Assembly (NCBI RefSeq): GCF_963663645.1
Contig: NZ_OY760503.1
Location: 578,501-642,500 of the forward strand
Length of the DNA stretch: 64,000 bases
Reading direction: 5' to 3'
Source: an uncultured Trichococcus sp.
Lineage (GTDB): Bacteria > Bacillota > Bacilli > Lactobacillales > Aerococcaceae
Shown: one piece after another, positions 1 to 8,876 of the stretch
Layout of the letters: every line of letters begins with the position of its first letter
Numbering within the stretch: the first letter of the stretch is position 1
Notes under the pieces: generated by a model
Seen by the model: the letters and a program-made list of their open reading frames with translations, nothing else
Told to the model about the DNA's origin: nothing
Databases searched by the model: none
Translations under genes and position numbers: made by a program

Positions 1-285
1 TTTGCAGCTTTCAAAGCTTGTACCGTGGTCAAGATGCAATGCTACAGGAACAGTGATGTCCATAGTTTCTAATAAAGCATTAGTCATAGCTGCAACAACT
101 AAGTGTCCGCCCATGTATTTTGCTGCGCCTTCAGAAACACCCAAAATAACTGGAGATTTTTCTTCTTGTGCAGCTTGCAATACAGCTTGTGTCCACTCAA
201 GGTTGTTGATGTTGAATTGTCCTACGGCATACTTTCCTTCTAACGCTTTGTTTAACATATCTGTCATACTTACTAAACGACTCAT
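1..285 (-). CDS. fba: Class II fructose-bisphosphate aldolase, N-terminal part (cut by window edge)
   Basis: The first 95 residues are present; the gene runs off the left edge. The product cleaves fructose-1,6-bisphosphate to DHAP and glyceraldehyde-3-phosphate in cytosolic glycolysis. The reverse-strand translation starts [17 protein letters not shown] and contains [10 protein letters not shown] and VALHLDHG, the class II aldolase segment with the catalytic Asp and zinc-binding His. The ATG at 283-285 is preceded by a strong AAGGAGG. It follows pyrG on the same strand, 180 bp away, the rpoE-pyrG-fba order common in Bacillota. Family assignment is secure; the full length is unknown. Confidence 0.95.
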   Translation of the reverse strand, partial: MSRLVSMTDMLNKALEGKYAVGQFNINNLEWTQAVLQAAQEEKSPVILGVSEGAAKYMGGHLVVAAMTNALLETMDITVPVALHLDHGTSFESCK

Positions 286-332
286 TCTTGTTGCCTCCTT
301 GGAATCCATTGGTCTCTTTTGTTTGCAGAAAA

Positions 333-352
333 TTCACATCTTGGAATGTGAA
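333..352. promoter_or_regulatory. Seven-bp dyad in the fba leader
   Basis: TTCACAT, six bases, then ATGTGAA form a perfect inverted repeat about 50 bp upstream of the fba start codon. It could be an operator or a small leader hairpin. No known regulator is recognised, and a dyad this short can occur by chance. Confidence 0.3.
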
Positions 353-465
353 CACTTTACAACAATTTCATTTTATCAGAAAATGCAATCTTTTACTACC
401 TTATTAGGAAAAACAGTCAAAATGAAAGCGCAAAATAACTCATTTTTATTGAAAAAAACTCTGAT

Positions 466-2091
<1,626 letters not shown>

Positions 2092-2146
2092 TTAAATGTG
2101 AAAAATGATGTCCGAAGGATTCTCCAACGCTGCAATAAAAAAATAA

Positions 2147-2176
2147 AGCTCCCTGTTCTTTAAAGAACAGGGAGCT
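2147..2176 (-). terminator. pyrG leader attenuator / rpoE-pyrG intergenic terminator
   Basis: A perfect 15-bp inverted repeat with essentially no spacer (AGCTCCCTGTTCTTT and its complement) is followed on the minus strand by a T-rich tract at about 2130-2146. It lies in the transcribed pyrG leader, about 50 nt after the inferred start point, so it can stop both rpoE readthrough and pyrG transcripts. The CUCCC-containing 5' arm could pair with extra G residues added at the transcript start, the B. subtilis antitermination logic. Confidence 0.85.
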
Positions 2177-2224
2177 GTAAAAATTCAACGTATGCTTTCC
2201 AAAAAGAAATGCTTTTTGGGAGCC

Positions 2225-2261
2225 CAATGAAGATGATACCCCCAATTACATAAGGTGTCAA
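2225..2261 (-). promoter_or_regulatory. pyrG promoter with GGGCTCCC start region
   Basis: On the minus strand, TTGACA (2256-2261), a 17-bp spacer and TATCAT (2233-2238) form a near-consensus sigma-A promoter. Seven bases after the -10 the sequence reads GGGCTCCC from 2225. In B. subtilis pyrG, transcripts starting GGGC undergo reiterative G addition when CTP is low. The promoter sits 26 bp beyond the rpoE stop codon. Confidence 0.8.
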
Positions 2262-2286
2262 GAAAGAATTGGATACCGGGGAATGA

Positions 2287-2904
2287 TTATTCTGCTTCGT
2301 CCTTTTCTTCCGCAACGAACTCTTCTTCCTCTTCGAACTCTTCTTCCTCATCAAGATCTTCATCTTCGATGATCAAGGTCAAGTCTTCTTCGATGCCGCT
2401 CGTGATGTCATCATCGTCATCCGTGATATCAACAGCGTCGACTTCATCGACTTCATCCTCATCCACATCGATCTCTTCATCTTCGTCAGCGACATCGATA
2501 TCTTCCGGATCGTCATCGTTGTAGTCGATCACATCGTCATCATCTTCCGATGTGGCGAATGCATTCAGCTTCTTGCGTTTCTTGCGGCGGACTTTCACTT
2601 CGTCCTCATCGATACTGGAAAGAATCTCTTCATCGATTGAATCAATCGGATACCACGAACGCAATCCCCAACGATTTTCTCCTAAAGAAATAAAGCTGCC
2701 ATCAATGTTCAAGTCAGTGTAGAAACGTGTCATCTTGCTTTCCAATTCTTCTTCCGACATTTCAAGATAGTCCTGTATCTGAACCAATAATTGGTTAAAG
2801 TCCAGTACGTCACCGTTTTCTTCGAAAATTGCGTGTGCAACTTCTATCATTGACAATTCGTTTTTGCTAGTACCATCTAATTGCTTCAATTTCAATGGTG
2901 TCAC
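2287..2904 (-). CDS. rpoE: RNA polymerase delta subunit
   Basis: This 205-residue protein has the two-part build of delta. A folded N-terminal HARE-HTH domain (about residues 1-95, with EVAHAIFEENG and ENRWGLRSWYP) is followed by an extremely acidic, probably unstructured tail of Asp/Glu runs to the C-terminus. Delta binds core RNA polymerase, promotes enzyme recycling and raises promoter specificity in Firmicutes. It precedes pyrG in the same direction, the conserved neighbourhood. The ATG start has a reasonable upstream AGGACGTGACACC region. The long acidic tail produces spurious Ser-rich frames on the other strand. Confidence 0.97.
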   Translation of the reverse strand: MTPLKLKQLDGTSKNELSMIEVAHAIFEENGDVLDFNQLLVQIQDYLEMSEEELESKMTRFYTDLNIDGSFISLGENRWGLRSWYPIDSIDEEILSSIDEDEVKVRRKKRKKLNAFATSEDDDDVIDYNDDDPEDIDVADEDEEIDVDEDEVDEVDAVDITDDDDDITSGIEEDLTLIIEDEDLDEEEEFEEEEEFVAEEKDEAE

Positions 2905-2939
2905 GTCCTTTCAAAAGTTTACTCTTAATCATACAATAC

Positions 2940-3365
2940 TCAGGTGGTAAATTGCAATTCAATTCGATAATCTCCCAATTTTTGTTCATTCAATTGGAGT
3001 TCATAATGCAAAGTCACTTTTCCGGCAAACGGCTTTTCCTTGAACTCCAGCAACATTTCATGGGTAATCGTTTCGATTTCCATCAATCCGGCCGGCGTCG
3101 GGACCATAGCCATGCCTTTTCCTTCTGCATCGAAGGTCATACGGCTCGTCTGTTCCATTCTGCGGATGATCGTCATTTTCCCTTCACGGGACAGTTTGAA
3201 CGTGACCGGGACAGCCGTTTCAGCTTCGATATACCGCAGATAAAGCCAATTGCCCATTTCCACAATTTGGCCCATTCCTTCATATAGGAAGCTTTCCTGC
3301 TCCCCTTCTTGCTTCACCAGCGTTTCCAATTGGAACTCGATGGGCATTCCTTCTTTTAAAGACAA
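2940..3365 (-). CDS. DUF1934 (YwiB-like) beta-barrel protein
   Basis: About 141 residues matching the DUF1934 family (B. subtilis YwiB), small cytosolic calycin-like beta-barrels without a firmly known function. Visible hallmarks are alternating hydrophobic strands, the segment GNWLYLRYIEAE, and the MTFDAEGKGMAMVPTPAG and ELQLNEQKLGDYRIEL regions near the end. I chose the TTG at 3363-3365 because AGGTGG lies six bases upstream; in-frame starts further upstream (to 3422) lack a spaced ribosome binding site and add residues unlike the family. It is 35 bp upstream of rpoE on the same strand and probably cotranscribed. Confidence 0.75.
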   Translation of the reverse strand: MSLKEGMPIEFQLETLVKQEGEQESFLYEGMGQIVEMGNWLYLRYIEAETAVPVTFKLSREGKMTIIRRMEQTSRMTFDAEGKGMAMVPTPAGLMEIETITHEMLLEFKEKPFAGKVTLHYELQLNEQKLGDYRIELQFTT

Positions 3366-3536
3366 GCTTTTCCACCTCATTGACCATCGTGCGGAAGCCT
3401 CGCGGCCACACGTGTTTTTCAAATACAGTATAGCGGTAAAAATAAGCGCTGGTCAATCATTTGCGGGCGGATTTTCCAAAATGCGAAGAAATCCTGCCTT
3501 TTCTCTGCAATTCGCTCTCAAATCTTTCCTGAACTT

Positions 3537-3545
3537 TGCTATAAT
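3537..3545 (+). promoter_or_regulatory. Extended -10 promoter of the lipL operon
   Basis: TTTGCTATAATGG gives an extended -10 (TGC then TATAAT at 3540-3545) 36 bp upstream of the lipL ATG. The -35 position (CTCAAA) is poor, as often found with extended -10 promoters. It would drive lipL, the HD protein and the HAD phosphatase. Confidence 0.6.
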
Positions 3546-3580
3546 GGGAGCAGAAACAGCCACAAAGATAGGAAACGAAC

Positions 3581-4432
3581 ATGAAAAACCATTTAAAAAA
3601 CAACATTTACCATATCTACGATACTTCAAATGGAGCATTCGGCATTGACCCCCTCTCGCACTTCGCGCTGGGCGATGCTCTGATCAGATTGGTCGGGAAC
3701 GCTGAAGCTCCGGCAGCCTTGCATTTTTGGCCCATGGAAAAACTGGTCATACTGGGCATGATGGACACGCGCCTGCCCCATCTGGAGGACGGCCTGCGTT
3801 ACTTGAGGAGCATCCCGACTGATATCGTCGTCCGCAACGCCGGCGGATTGGCTGTTGTAGCCGATGAGGGGATCCTGAACTTCTCCTTGGTGCTTCCTGA
3901 AACCGAAAATGCCAAACTCAGCATCCATGACGGTTATGTCCTTATGAAAGAACTGGTTGAACAGACTTTTTCCGATTCCGAACAGGTGATTGAAGCCTTC
4001 GAAATCAGCGACTCCTATTGTCCGGGCGACTTCGACCTGAGCATCAACGGCAAAAAATTCGCCGGCATCGCGCAGCGCCGTTTCAAAAACGGCGTCGCCA
4101 TCATGATCTATATGAGCGTGACCGGCAATCAGCAGCAGCGCGGAGAAATGATCCGCCGCTTCTACGAAGAGGGACTGCAAGGCGAAGAGACCCGCTGGCA
4201 TTTCCCGGCCGTCGATCCCGCTTCCATGGCGAACTTGGCTGAATTGCTGGGCAAACCGTTGACGGTAGCCGATGTAAAACAACGGATACTGTCCGTTTTC
4301 ACAAACAACGGCAATACGCTCCTGCCCGGAGAATATAATGAGCGTTTGATGGCGGAGTATGAAACTGCTTATGCGAAAATGAAGAAACGCAATGAACAAG
4401 TCAACCAGGAACAGCAGCCACAAGCGGACTGA
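3581..4432 (+). CDS. lipL: Octanoyl-[GcvH]:protein N-octanoyltransferase
   Basis: This 283-residue protein belongs to the LplA/LipB cofactor-transferase superfamily and resembles B. subtilis LipL (YwfL), which moves octanoyl groups from GcvH to E2 subunits of 2-oxoacid dehydrogenases. Diagnostic sequence is VVRNAGGLAVVADEGILN at about 84-101, then SYCPGDFDLSINGKKFAGIAQ, where Cys147 matches the acyl-thioester nucleophile and the following Lys is the conserved binding residue. It is the first gene of a + strand set with the HD protein and a HAD phosphatase. LipM-like function is an alternative, but the Cys placement favours LipL. Confidence 0.85.
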   Translation: MKNHLKNNIYHIYDTSNGAFGIDPLSHFALGDALIRLVGNAEAPAALHFWPMEKLVILGMMDTRLPHLEDGLRYLRSIPTDIVVRNAGGLAVVADEGILNFSLVLPETENAKLSIHDGYVLMKELVEQTFSDSEQVIEAFEISDSYCPGDFDLSINGKKFAGIAQRRFKNGVAIMIYMSVTGNQQQRGEMIRRFYEEGLQGEETRWHFPAVDPASMANLAELLGKPLTVADVKQRILSVFTNNGNTLLPGEYNERLMAEYETAYAKMKKRNEQVNQEQQPQAD

Positions 4433-4451
4433 TAGAAAGAGGCGATGCGAT

Positions 4452-5837
4452 TTGAGTACACACTATACCGCGGAATTATTGCCGAAAGAAAAAGTATTTC
4501 GCGACCCTGTCCATGATTACATCCATATCCAATATCGGATCATCATGGACCTGATCAATGCACCCGAATTCCAGCGTTTGCGCCGGATCAAGCAATTAGG
4601 GACTTCTTCCTATACTTTCCACGGCGCCGAACACTCCCGCTTCAATCATTCTTTGGGAGTCTACGAAATCGCCCGCCGGATCTGCGATAAATTTGTCCGG
4701 AATTACCCCAGCAAAGAGCCCGGGGACGGCCTTTGGGACGACCGGGAGCGGCTCGTGACGCTTTGCGCCGCTTTGTTGCACGACATCGGCCATGGTCCGT
4801 TCTCGCATACTTTCGAAAAGATATTCGATACGGATCATGAAGCCATCACAATCGAGATCATCACCTCCCCTGACACCGAAATCAATCGGATTCTGCAGCG
4901 GGTCGGTCCTGATTTCCCGAATCAAGTTGCCGCCGTCATCGCCAAGACCTACGATAACCCGCAAGTGGTGCAACTGATTTCCAGCCAAATCGATGCGGAC
5001 CGGATGGATTACCTGCTGCGCGACGCCTATTATTCCGGCGTCACTTACGGCAATTTCGACCTGACGAGGATCCTGCGTGTCATCAGGCCTTACGAAAACG
5101 GGATCGCCTTTGACATTTCCGGCATGCATGCGGTGGAGGATTATATCGTCAGCCGCTATCAGATGTATATGCAGATCTACTTCCATCCAGTTTCCCGCGG
5201 CATGGAGGTCGTTCTCAGCCATCTGTTGAAACGGGCGAAGGATGTCTATTTGGATGAACAAGCCGAATTCCGCCATACCGCCACATTCCTGACGCCGTTC
5301 TTCAAACAGACTTGGACGCTGAAAGATTACTTGCGTTTGGATGACGGGGTCCTGACAACCTACTTTAACCATTGGCTCGACGAAAAGGATCCGATTCTGA
5401 ACGATCTGGCCTATCGTTTCGTCAACCGGCATCCTTTCAAATCGGTCCGCTACACAAAAGGACGCGATGATGCTACACTGGAACGCATGAGTGCACTCAT
5501 TGAGCGCATGGGCTTCAACCGGGGCTACTATACTGCGGTAAACAATAGTTATGACCTGCCGTATGACCTGTACCGGCCGAACCAGGCCACCACCCGGACC
5601 CAGATTGAGCTTGTCCAGAAAAACGGCAGTTTCCTGGAGCTTTCGCAAGCAAGTTCGATCGTATCGGCTTTGACGGGCAAAGTCCGCGGGGATGAGCGTT
5701 TCTACTTCCCACGCGAAATTACCCACGGCGACGAGGAAGCGGGCATCAACCTGTTCGAGTCCTTATCGCAGGAGTTTTCAACTTTTTTCGAGAATGATGA
5801 AATTTTACCACCCCAACAAACAGGAGGCACACTATGA
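4452..5837 (+). CDS. HD-domain phosphohydrolase (YwfO-like)
   Basis: A cytosolic metal-dependent phosphohydrolase of about 461 residues related to dGTP triphosphohydrolases and B. subtilis YwfO. It begins near VFRDPVHDYIHI and shows the HD signature: EHSRFNHSLGVYEIARR, then ALLHDIGHGPFSHTFE and a later QIDADRMDYLLRDAYY. The TTG at 4452 is preferred because AAAGAGG lies eight bases upstream; an in-frame ATG at 4392 would overlap the lipL end by 41 bp and adds basic residues absent from the family. It sits 19 bp after lipL, in the same order as in Bacillus (ywfL/ywfO neighbourhood). The natural substrate is unknown. Confidence 0.85.
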   Translation: MSTHYTAELLPKEKVFRDPVHDYIHIQYRIIMDLINAPEFQRLRRIKQLGTSSYTFHGAEHSRFNHSLGVYEIARRICDKFVRNYPSKEPGDGLWDDRERLVTLCAALLHDIGHGPFSHTFEKIFDTDHEAITIEIITSPDTEINRILQRVGPDFPNQVAAVIAKTYDNPQVVQLISSQIDADRMDYLLRDAYYSGVTYGNFDLTRILRVIRPYENGIAFDISGMHAVEDYIVSRYQMYMQIYFHPVSRGMEVVLSHLLKRAKDVYLDEQAEFRHTATFLTPFFKQTWTLKDYLRLDDGVLTTYFNHWLDEKDPILNDLAYRFVNRHPFKSVRYTKGRDDATLERMSALIERMGFNRGYYTAVNNSYDLPYDLYRPNQATTRTQIELVQKNGSFLELSQASSIVSALTGKVRGDERFYFPREITHGDEEAGINLFESLSQEFSTFFENDEILPPQQTGGTL

Positions 5838-6646
5838 GCATCAAATTAATCGCCATCGACATCGACGGCACATTGGTAGACCCGGAGTTCAAGATCACCC
5901 CGGAAGTAAAAGCAGCCATCACGGAAGCACGTGAACAAGGCGTCAAAATCGTACTCTGCACCGGCAGACCGTTCCCGGGCGTCAAGCGTTACATCAAAGA
6001 ATTGGAATTGGATCAGGATGAAGATTACGTCATCACCTACAACGGCTCTTTGGTTCTGTCCACCGCTACAAATGAAGTACTCGTGTCGCATACGTTGGAT
6101 TACAGCGACTTCGTCAGAATCAACGAATTGGCCGATAAATTCAATGTGCACACGCACGGAATCGACAGCGAAGCCATCTATACCGCAAACAAAGACATCA
6201 GCATCTTCACGACACGCGAGTCTTTCATCACGACGATGCCGATCCGCTATCGTTCGCTGGCTGAATTGCCGGAAGATAAATTGTTCACGAAAATCATGTT
6301 CATCGATCAGCCCGAGCTGTTGGAAAGATTGATTCCAGCAATTCCAGCGCAGTTCCACGAGGACTATGTGATTGTCCGCAGCGAACCGCATTTCCTGGAA
6401 GTGCTGAACAAAGATGCCGGTAAAGCCAGTGCTTTGGTCGAATTGGCTGCGTTGTTGAATATTGATGCCGAAAATATCATGGCCATCGGCGACAACGAGA
6501 ACGACCTGAGCATGATCGAATACGCAGGCGTCGGTGTTGCGATGGGCAATGCCGTCGACAAAGTGAAGGAAGCTGCGGATTTCGTCACCAAATCGAACGC
6601 TGAAAGCGGCGTGGCGCACGCAATCCGGACTTACTTGAATAAATAA
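5834..6646 (+). CDS. Cof-type HAD sugar-phosphate phosphatase (YidA-like)
   Basis: A 270-residue HAD hydrolase of the Cof/YidA subfamily. Motif I is DIDGTLVD (about residues 9-16), motif II sits in LCTGRPFPGV, and motifs III/IV are in NKDAGKASAL and GDNENDLSMIEYAG. Enzymes of this type remove phosphate from a range of sugar phosphates. The start ATG overlaps the HD gene stop by 4 bp, and AGGAGGCAC precedes it, so coupling to the upstream genes is likely. The next + strand signal is a repeat array and a strong terminator. Confidence 0.9.
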   Translation: MSIKLIAIDIDGTLVDPEFKITPEVKAAITEAREQGVKIVLCTGRPFPGVKRYIKELELDQDEDYVITYNGSLVLSTATNEVLVSHTLDYSDFVRINELADKFNVHTHGIDSEAIYTANKDISIFTTRESFITTMPIRYRSLAELPEDKLFTKIMFIDQPELLERLIPAIPAQFHEDYVIVRSEPHFLEVLNKDAGKASALVELAALLNIDAENIMAIGDNENDLSMIEYAGVGVAMGNAVDKVKEAADFVTKSNAESGVAHAIRTYLNK

Positions 6647-6699
6647 TCCTAAAAAAGGTATGCATGGGGCTGTCTGGAACTGAATTCAGGCTAAAATAA

Positions 6700-6827
6700 C
6701 CCGTCAAAACCAGTTTGGCGGGGAAAAACAGTTCAAATCGCAGTCAGAAAACCCGCCGAAACCACCTTGGCGGGGAAAATCATCCGCGGGCAACGCGAGA
6801 TTCCCCGCCAAATCTATTTTGGCGGGG
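6700..6827. repeat. Three-unit palindrome array, CCCCGCCAAA / TTTGGCGGGG type
   Basis: Three imperfect inverted repeats of about 24 bp lie at 6700-6723, 6752-6775 and 6803-6827, with a centre-to-centre period of about 51-52 bp. Each is CCCG-C-C-(A)AA, a short loop, then TTGGCGGGG followed by AA. The spacers between units are unrelated. It lies between the HAD gene and a terminator. The architecture resembles the arrays at 23590-23719 and 26132-26274, although the palindromes differ in sequence. Confidence 0.8.
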
Positions 6828-6878
6828 AATTCCGCCGTGAATTCGAGCCTCAGACCAGTCAACAATACCATCCAACCA

Positions 6879-6913
6879 AAAATGGGGCTGTCTCATCGAG
6901 ACAGCCCCATTTT
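6879..6913 (+). terminator. Strong intrinsic terminator after the lipL operon
   Basis: AAAATGGGGCTGTCTC pairs perfectly with GAGACAGCCCCATTTT around the 3-base loop ATC. The flanking A and T runs make it usable on both strands. It separates the lipL operon from the Rgg-like gene that starts a few bases later. Confidence 0.9.
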
Positions 6914-6939
6914 AATCACGCGTGAAGCAGGTGCATGAT

Positions 6940-7821
6940 ATGGACAATCATTCTGCGGGGTTCGGCAAGACCCTCCTAAGGATACGAAAAAACAAACGCT
7001 ATTCCCAACAGTACATGGCAGAAAACAAAATCCACCAATCGACCTATTCCAAGATGGAACGGGATCTGATTGAACCGACGTTAGGAAACTATCGTCATCT
7101 TTTGAGCAGGCTGGACATGTCCGATGAAGAGTTCCATTACATCATGAACGAATACAATCATTCCGAAAAGGAACAGTTGGTGACGGCTTTCATGAACTTG
7201 TCCTTCAACGATGTCTCTTTATTGAAGGAAATCCGGGAGAAAGCTCTGAACTATTTGGGGGTCCATACCGATTACATCATCTCGGACATCGTCCATCTGA
7301 CGGATGCGTTGATCATTCTAGCCAAGACCGGAGATATTCTGGGAGCCCGCAAAGAAGCGCTGCCGGTTTGGGCAAGGCTCGAGAAGCTTGACGGCTGGTA
7401 TTTGGTGGAATTGAGGATGATCAACGCGATGCTGTTTCTGTTCCCCATCGACGAAGCCATCCTGATTTCCGGGACCGCATTCGCTCAGATACAAAAATAT
7501 GCCGGTCATCCTTCGGCAACCAAAATCGCCGTCTCCTTGCGCTACAACCTGTGCTTATTGCTTTTGAAGAACAGACGCTATGAAGAGACGATTGCCTGTA
7601 TTGATGAACTTATCCCGGCTGCAAAGGAAGCGGGCTCCTACCGGCATTTGTCTGTCTGCTACCTCAGAAAAGGCCTTGCCTTAGCGAAGACGGGCAATCA
7701 AGCGGAAGGCCATCTGCTGATCGACCAGGCCTTCCGCTTGATTGAAGCGGCGGACGATCAGGCCTTCAAAGCCAATCTCGAAAATGAATACAATCTTTTG
7801 AAAGAGGCGGCCTCTAGATGA
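6940..7821 (+). CDS. Rgg/GadR/MutR-family transcriptional regulator
   Basis: About 293 residues. The N-terminal XRE-type helix-turn-helix (FGKTLLRIRKNKRYSQQYMA, then QSTYSKMERDLIEPTL) is followed by a long all-helical domain of repeated helix pairs typical of Rgg-type peptide-sensing regulators. Members bind short hydrophobic peptides in streptococci and related genera. The ATG at 6940 (MDNHSAGFG) is preferred; an upstream in-frame start at 6922 is possible. The right-hand stem of the preceding terminator lies just upstream, so the gene needs its own promoter, which is not obvious. A small membrane protein and a 14-codon ORF follow on the same strand, suggesting a local circuit. Confidence 0.8.
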   Translation: MDNHSAGFGKTLLRIRKNKRYSQQYMAENKIHQSTYSKMERDLIEPTLGNYRHLLSRLDMSDEEFHYIMNEYNHSEKEQLVTAFMNLSFNDVSLLKEIREKALNYLGVHTDYIISDIVHLTDALIILAKTGDILGARKEALPVWARLEKLDGWYLVELRMINAMLFLFPIDEAILISGTAFAQIQKYAGHPSATKIAVSLRYNLCLLLLKNRRYEETIACIDELIPAAKEAGSYRHLSVCYLRKGLALAKTGNQAEGHLLIDQAFRLIEAADDQAFKANLENEYNLLKEAASR

Positions 7822-8118
7822 GGTCGTCTTTTCGCATACATTTTGTTGCTGTACGTCGTGTACGGGAGGCAAGAGCAGGGTTTTCGAACAGGTTTCTGAA
7901 CAGGTTTCCGGTTCACAAAGAAAAAACCATGGATAACCGAAATATATCCATCGTTTCGTGCCCGCCCGCGGGCATAACTTTATTTGCGCGATGGTTTTTA
8001 AGCGTATAGGAATATTTTGTTGAAGGACGAACCATCTGTATTAAAATGAAAGCAACTATGGGAAGACTGTCCTGACAATTCCCACAATGACGATTTATTC
8101 AAGGAAGGGGGAAAGTCC

Positions 8119-8433
8119 ATGAATCCAAAAAGATGCAACCTGTGCGCTTATATACTGGGCTGTGCTTGCCTGATCGGAATGGTCCGGTATCCTGAAGTGC
8201 CAGAATCCTGGTGGCTCACAATCGGCATATGCAGCGGCCTCTTGTTCATTTCCAGCAACTGCATGGAATCCTCGCAACACTGGACCTTCCTTGGCATCGA
8301 TGCCCTGAACCTGATTGTGCTCGCCTTGCTTATCCAAGTCCTTCCGCCAAGTTTGGGGATGGCACTGAATATCGTGGTCCTCCTGGCAATCTTCCTGCTT
8401 CTCTATATCAAAAGTACCTTTCACGAAAAATAG
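8119..8433 (+). CDS. Small multi-span membrane protein, function unknown
   Basis: A 104-residue protein with a strong ribosome binding site (AAGGAAGGGGGAAAG). Three to four hydrophobic stretches are visible: about residues 8-22, 31-45 (WWLTIGICSGLLFI), 58-75 (GIDALNLIVLALLIQVLP) and 78-97. The start carries a Cys pair (RCNLCAY). No family is recognised. It follows the Rgg-like gene by about 300 bp. The gap between them (7822-8118) shows no convincing gene; a possible promoter with TTGTTG and TATTAA lies at about 8018-8043. Confidence 0.6.
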   Translation: MNPKRCNLCAYILGCACLIGMVRYPEVPESWWLTIGICSGLLFISSNCMESSQHWTFLGIDALNLIVLALLIQVLPPSLGMALNIVVLLAIFLLLYIKSTFHEK

Positions 8434-8495
8434 CTGTTTTGTAGTCATTGCATCCGGTCGCAAGCTTGCCTGTACTGTGAAAGGAGGCCCCACCC

Positions 8496-8540
8496 ATGAA
8501 TTGGATCCGTCTGATCATCGGCGATATCTGGTTTCTGTAG
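8496..8540 (+). CDS. Putative 14-residue hydrophobic peptide
   Basis: The ORF encodes MNWIRLIIGDIWFL and ends in TAG. It is preceded by AAAGGAGG with seven-base spacing, one of the best ribosome binding sites in this stretch, and followed 20 bp later by a strong terminator, so it reads as a deliberate small gene. Composition (Ile/Leu/Trp/Phe with one Asp) resembles SHP-like pheromone precursors sensed by Rgg proteins, but it is shorter than known precursors and has no basic leader. It may instead be a membrane micropeptide. No homologue can be checked here. Confidence 0.5.
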   Translation: MNWIRLIIGDIWFL

Positions 8541-8560
8541 CAAATCAATCACAATTAAAA

Positions 8561-8604
8561 AAATAAGCCAAGGCCGGACTTTTCATCCCGGCCTTGGCTT
8601 ATTT
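8561..8604. terminator. Bidirectional intrinsic terminator
   Basis: A perfect 17-bp stem (8561-8577 with 8588-8604; AAATAAGCCAAGGCCGG and its complement) with a 10-base loop is flanked by A and T tracts. It ends the + strand peptide transcript and the - strand aminotransferase/tautomerase transcript. Confidence 0.9.
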
Positions 8605-8614
8605 TATGGCATCC

Positions 8615-8803
8615 TTAAGCTTTTTCGCCTATGAATTCGCCGTTTTTGGTCAAATGTTGTTTCGAGATCTCATTCAGGATCACGTGTACGCTCTCCGGCG
8701 ATACATTAGCGTTTTTTACGACAGCATCTACGACATCACGCATCAATCCTTGTTTCTGCTCGTCGCTTCTGCCTTCCAGCAATTCGATGTGAACATATGG
8801 CAT
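8615..8803 (-). CDS. 4-oxalocrotonate tautomerase-family protein
   Basis: A 62-residue tautomerase. The mature chain begins with Pro after the initiator Met (MPYVHIELLEGRSDEQK), and this N-terminal Pro is the catalytic base in the family. The ATG at 8801-8803 is chosen because it exposes that Pro and is spaced eight bases from GAGGG; the ATG two codons earlier is too close. Proteins of this family isomerise enol/keto forms of unsaturated acids, but the substrate here is unknown. It lies 73 bp downstream of the aminotransferase on the same strand and ends at the shared terminator. Confidence 0.85.
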   Translation of the reverse strand: MPYVHIELLEGRSDEQKQGLMRDVVDAVVKNANVSPESVHVILNEISKQHLTKNGEFIGEKA

Positions 8804-8876
8804 CTTCATTTCCCTCTTTTCCCATTATGGATTCAACTCAGTTATATTTTAGCAATTATCTTTATCGATTGCACCT

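Noticed and set aside
2255-2524. Serine-rich + strand open frame opposite rpoE
   Set aside because: It is the complement of the Asp/Glu-rich tail of the delta subunit; no ribosome binding site and no protein-like features.
6700-6827. CRISPR-like regular spacing of repeats
   Set aside because: Only three units, the repeats are loose palindromes with variable loops, spacers are short, and no cas gene is in the window.
7928-8009. A 26-residue open frame MDNRNISIVSCPPAG... after the Rgg-like gene as a pheromone
   Set aside because: No ribosome binding site precedes it and it spans a GC-rich palindrome. The better supported small gene is at 8496.
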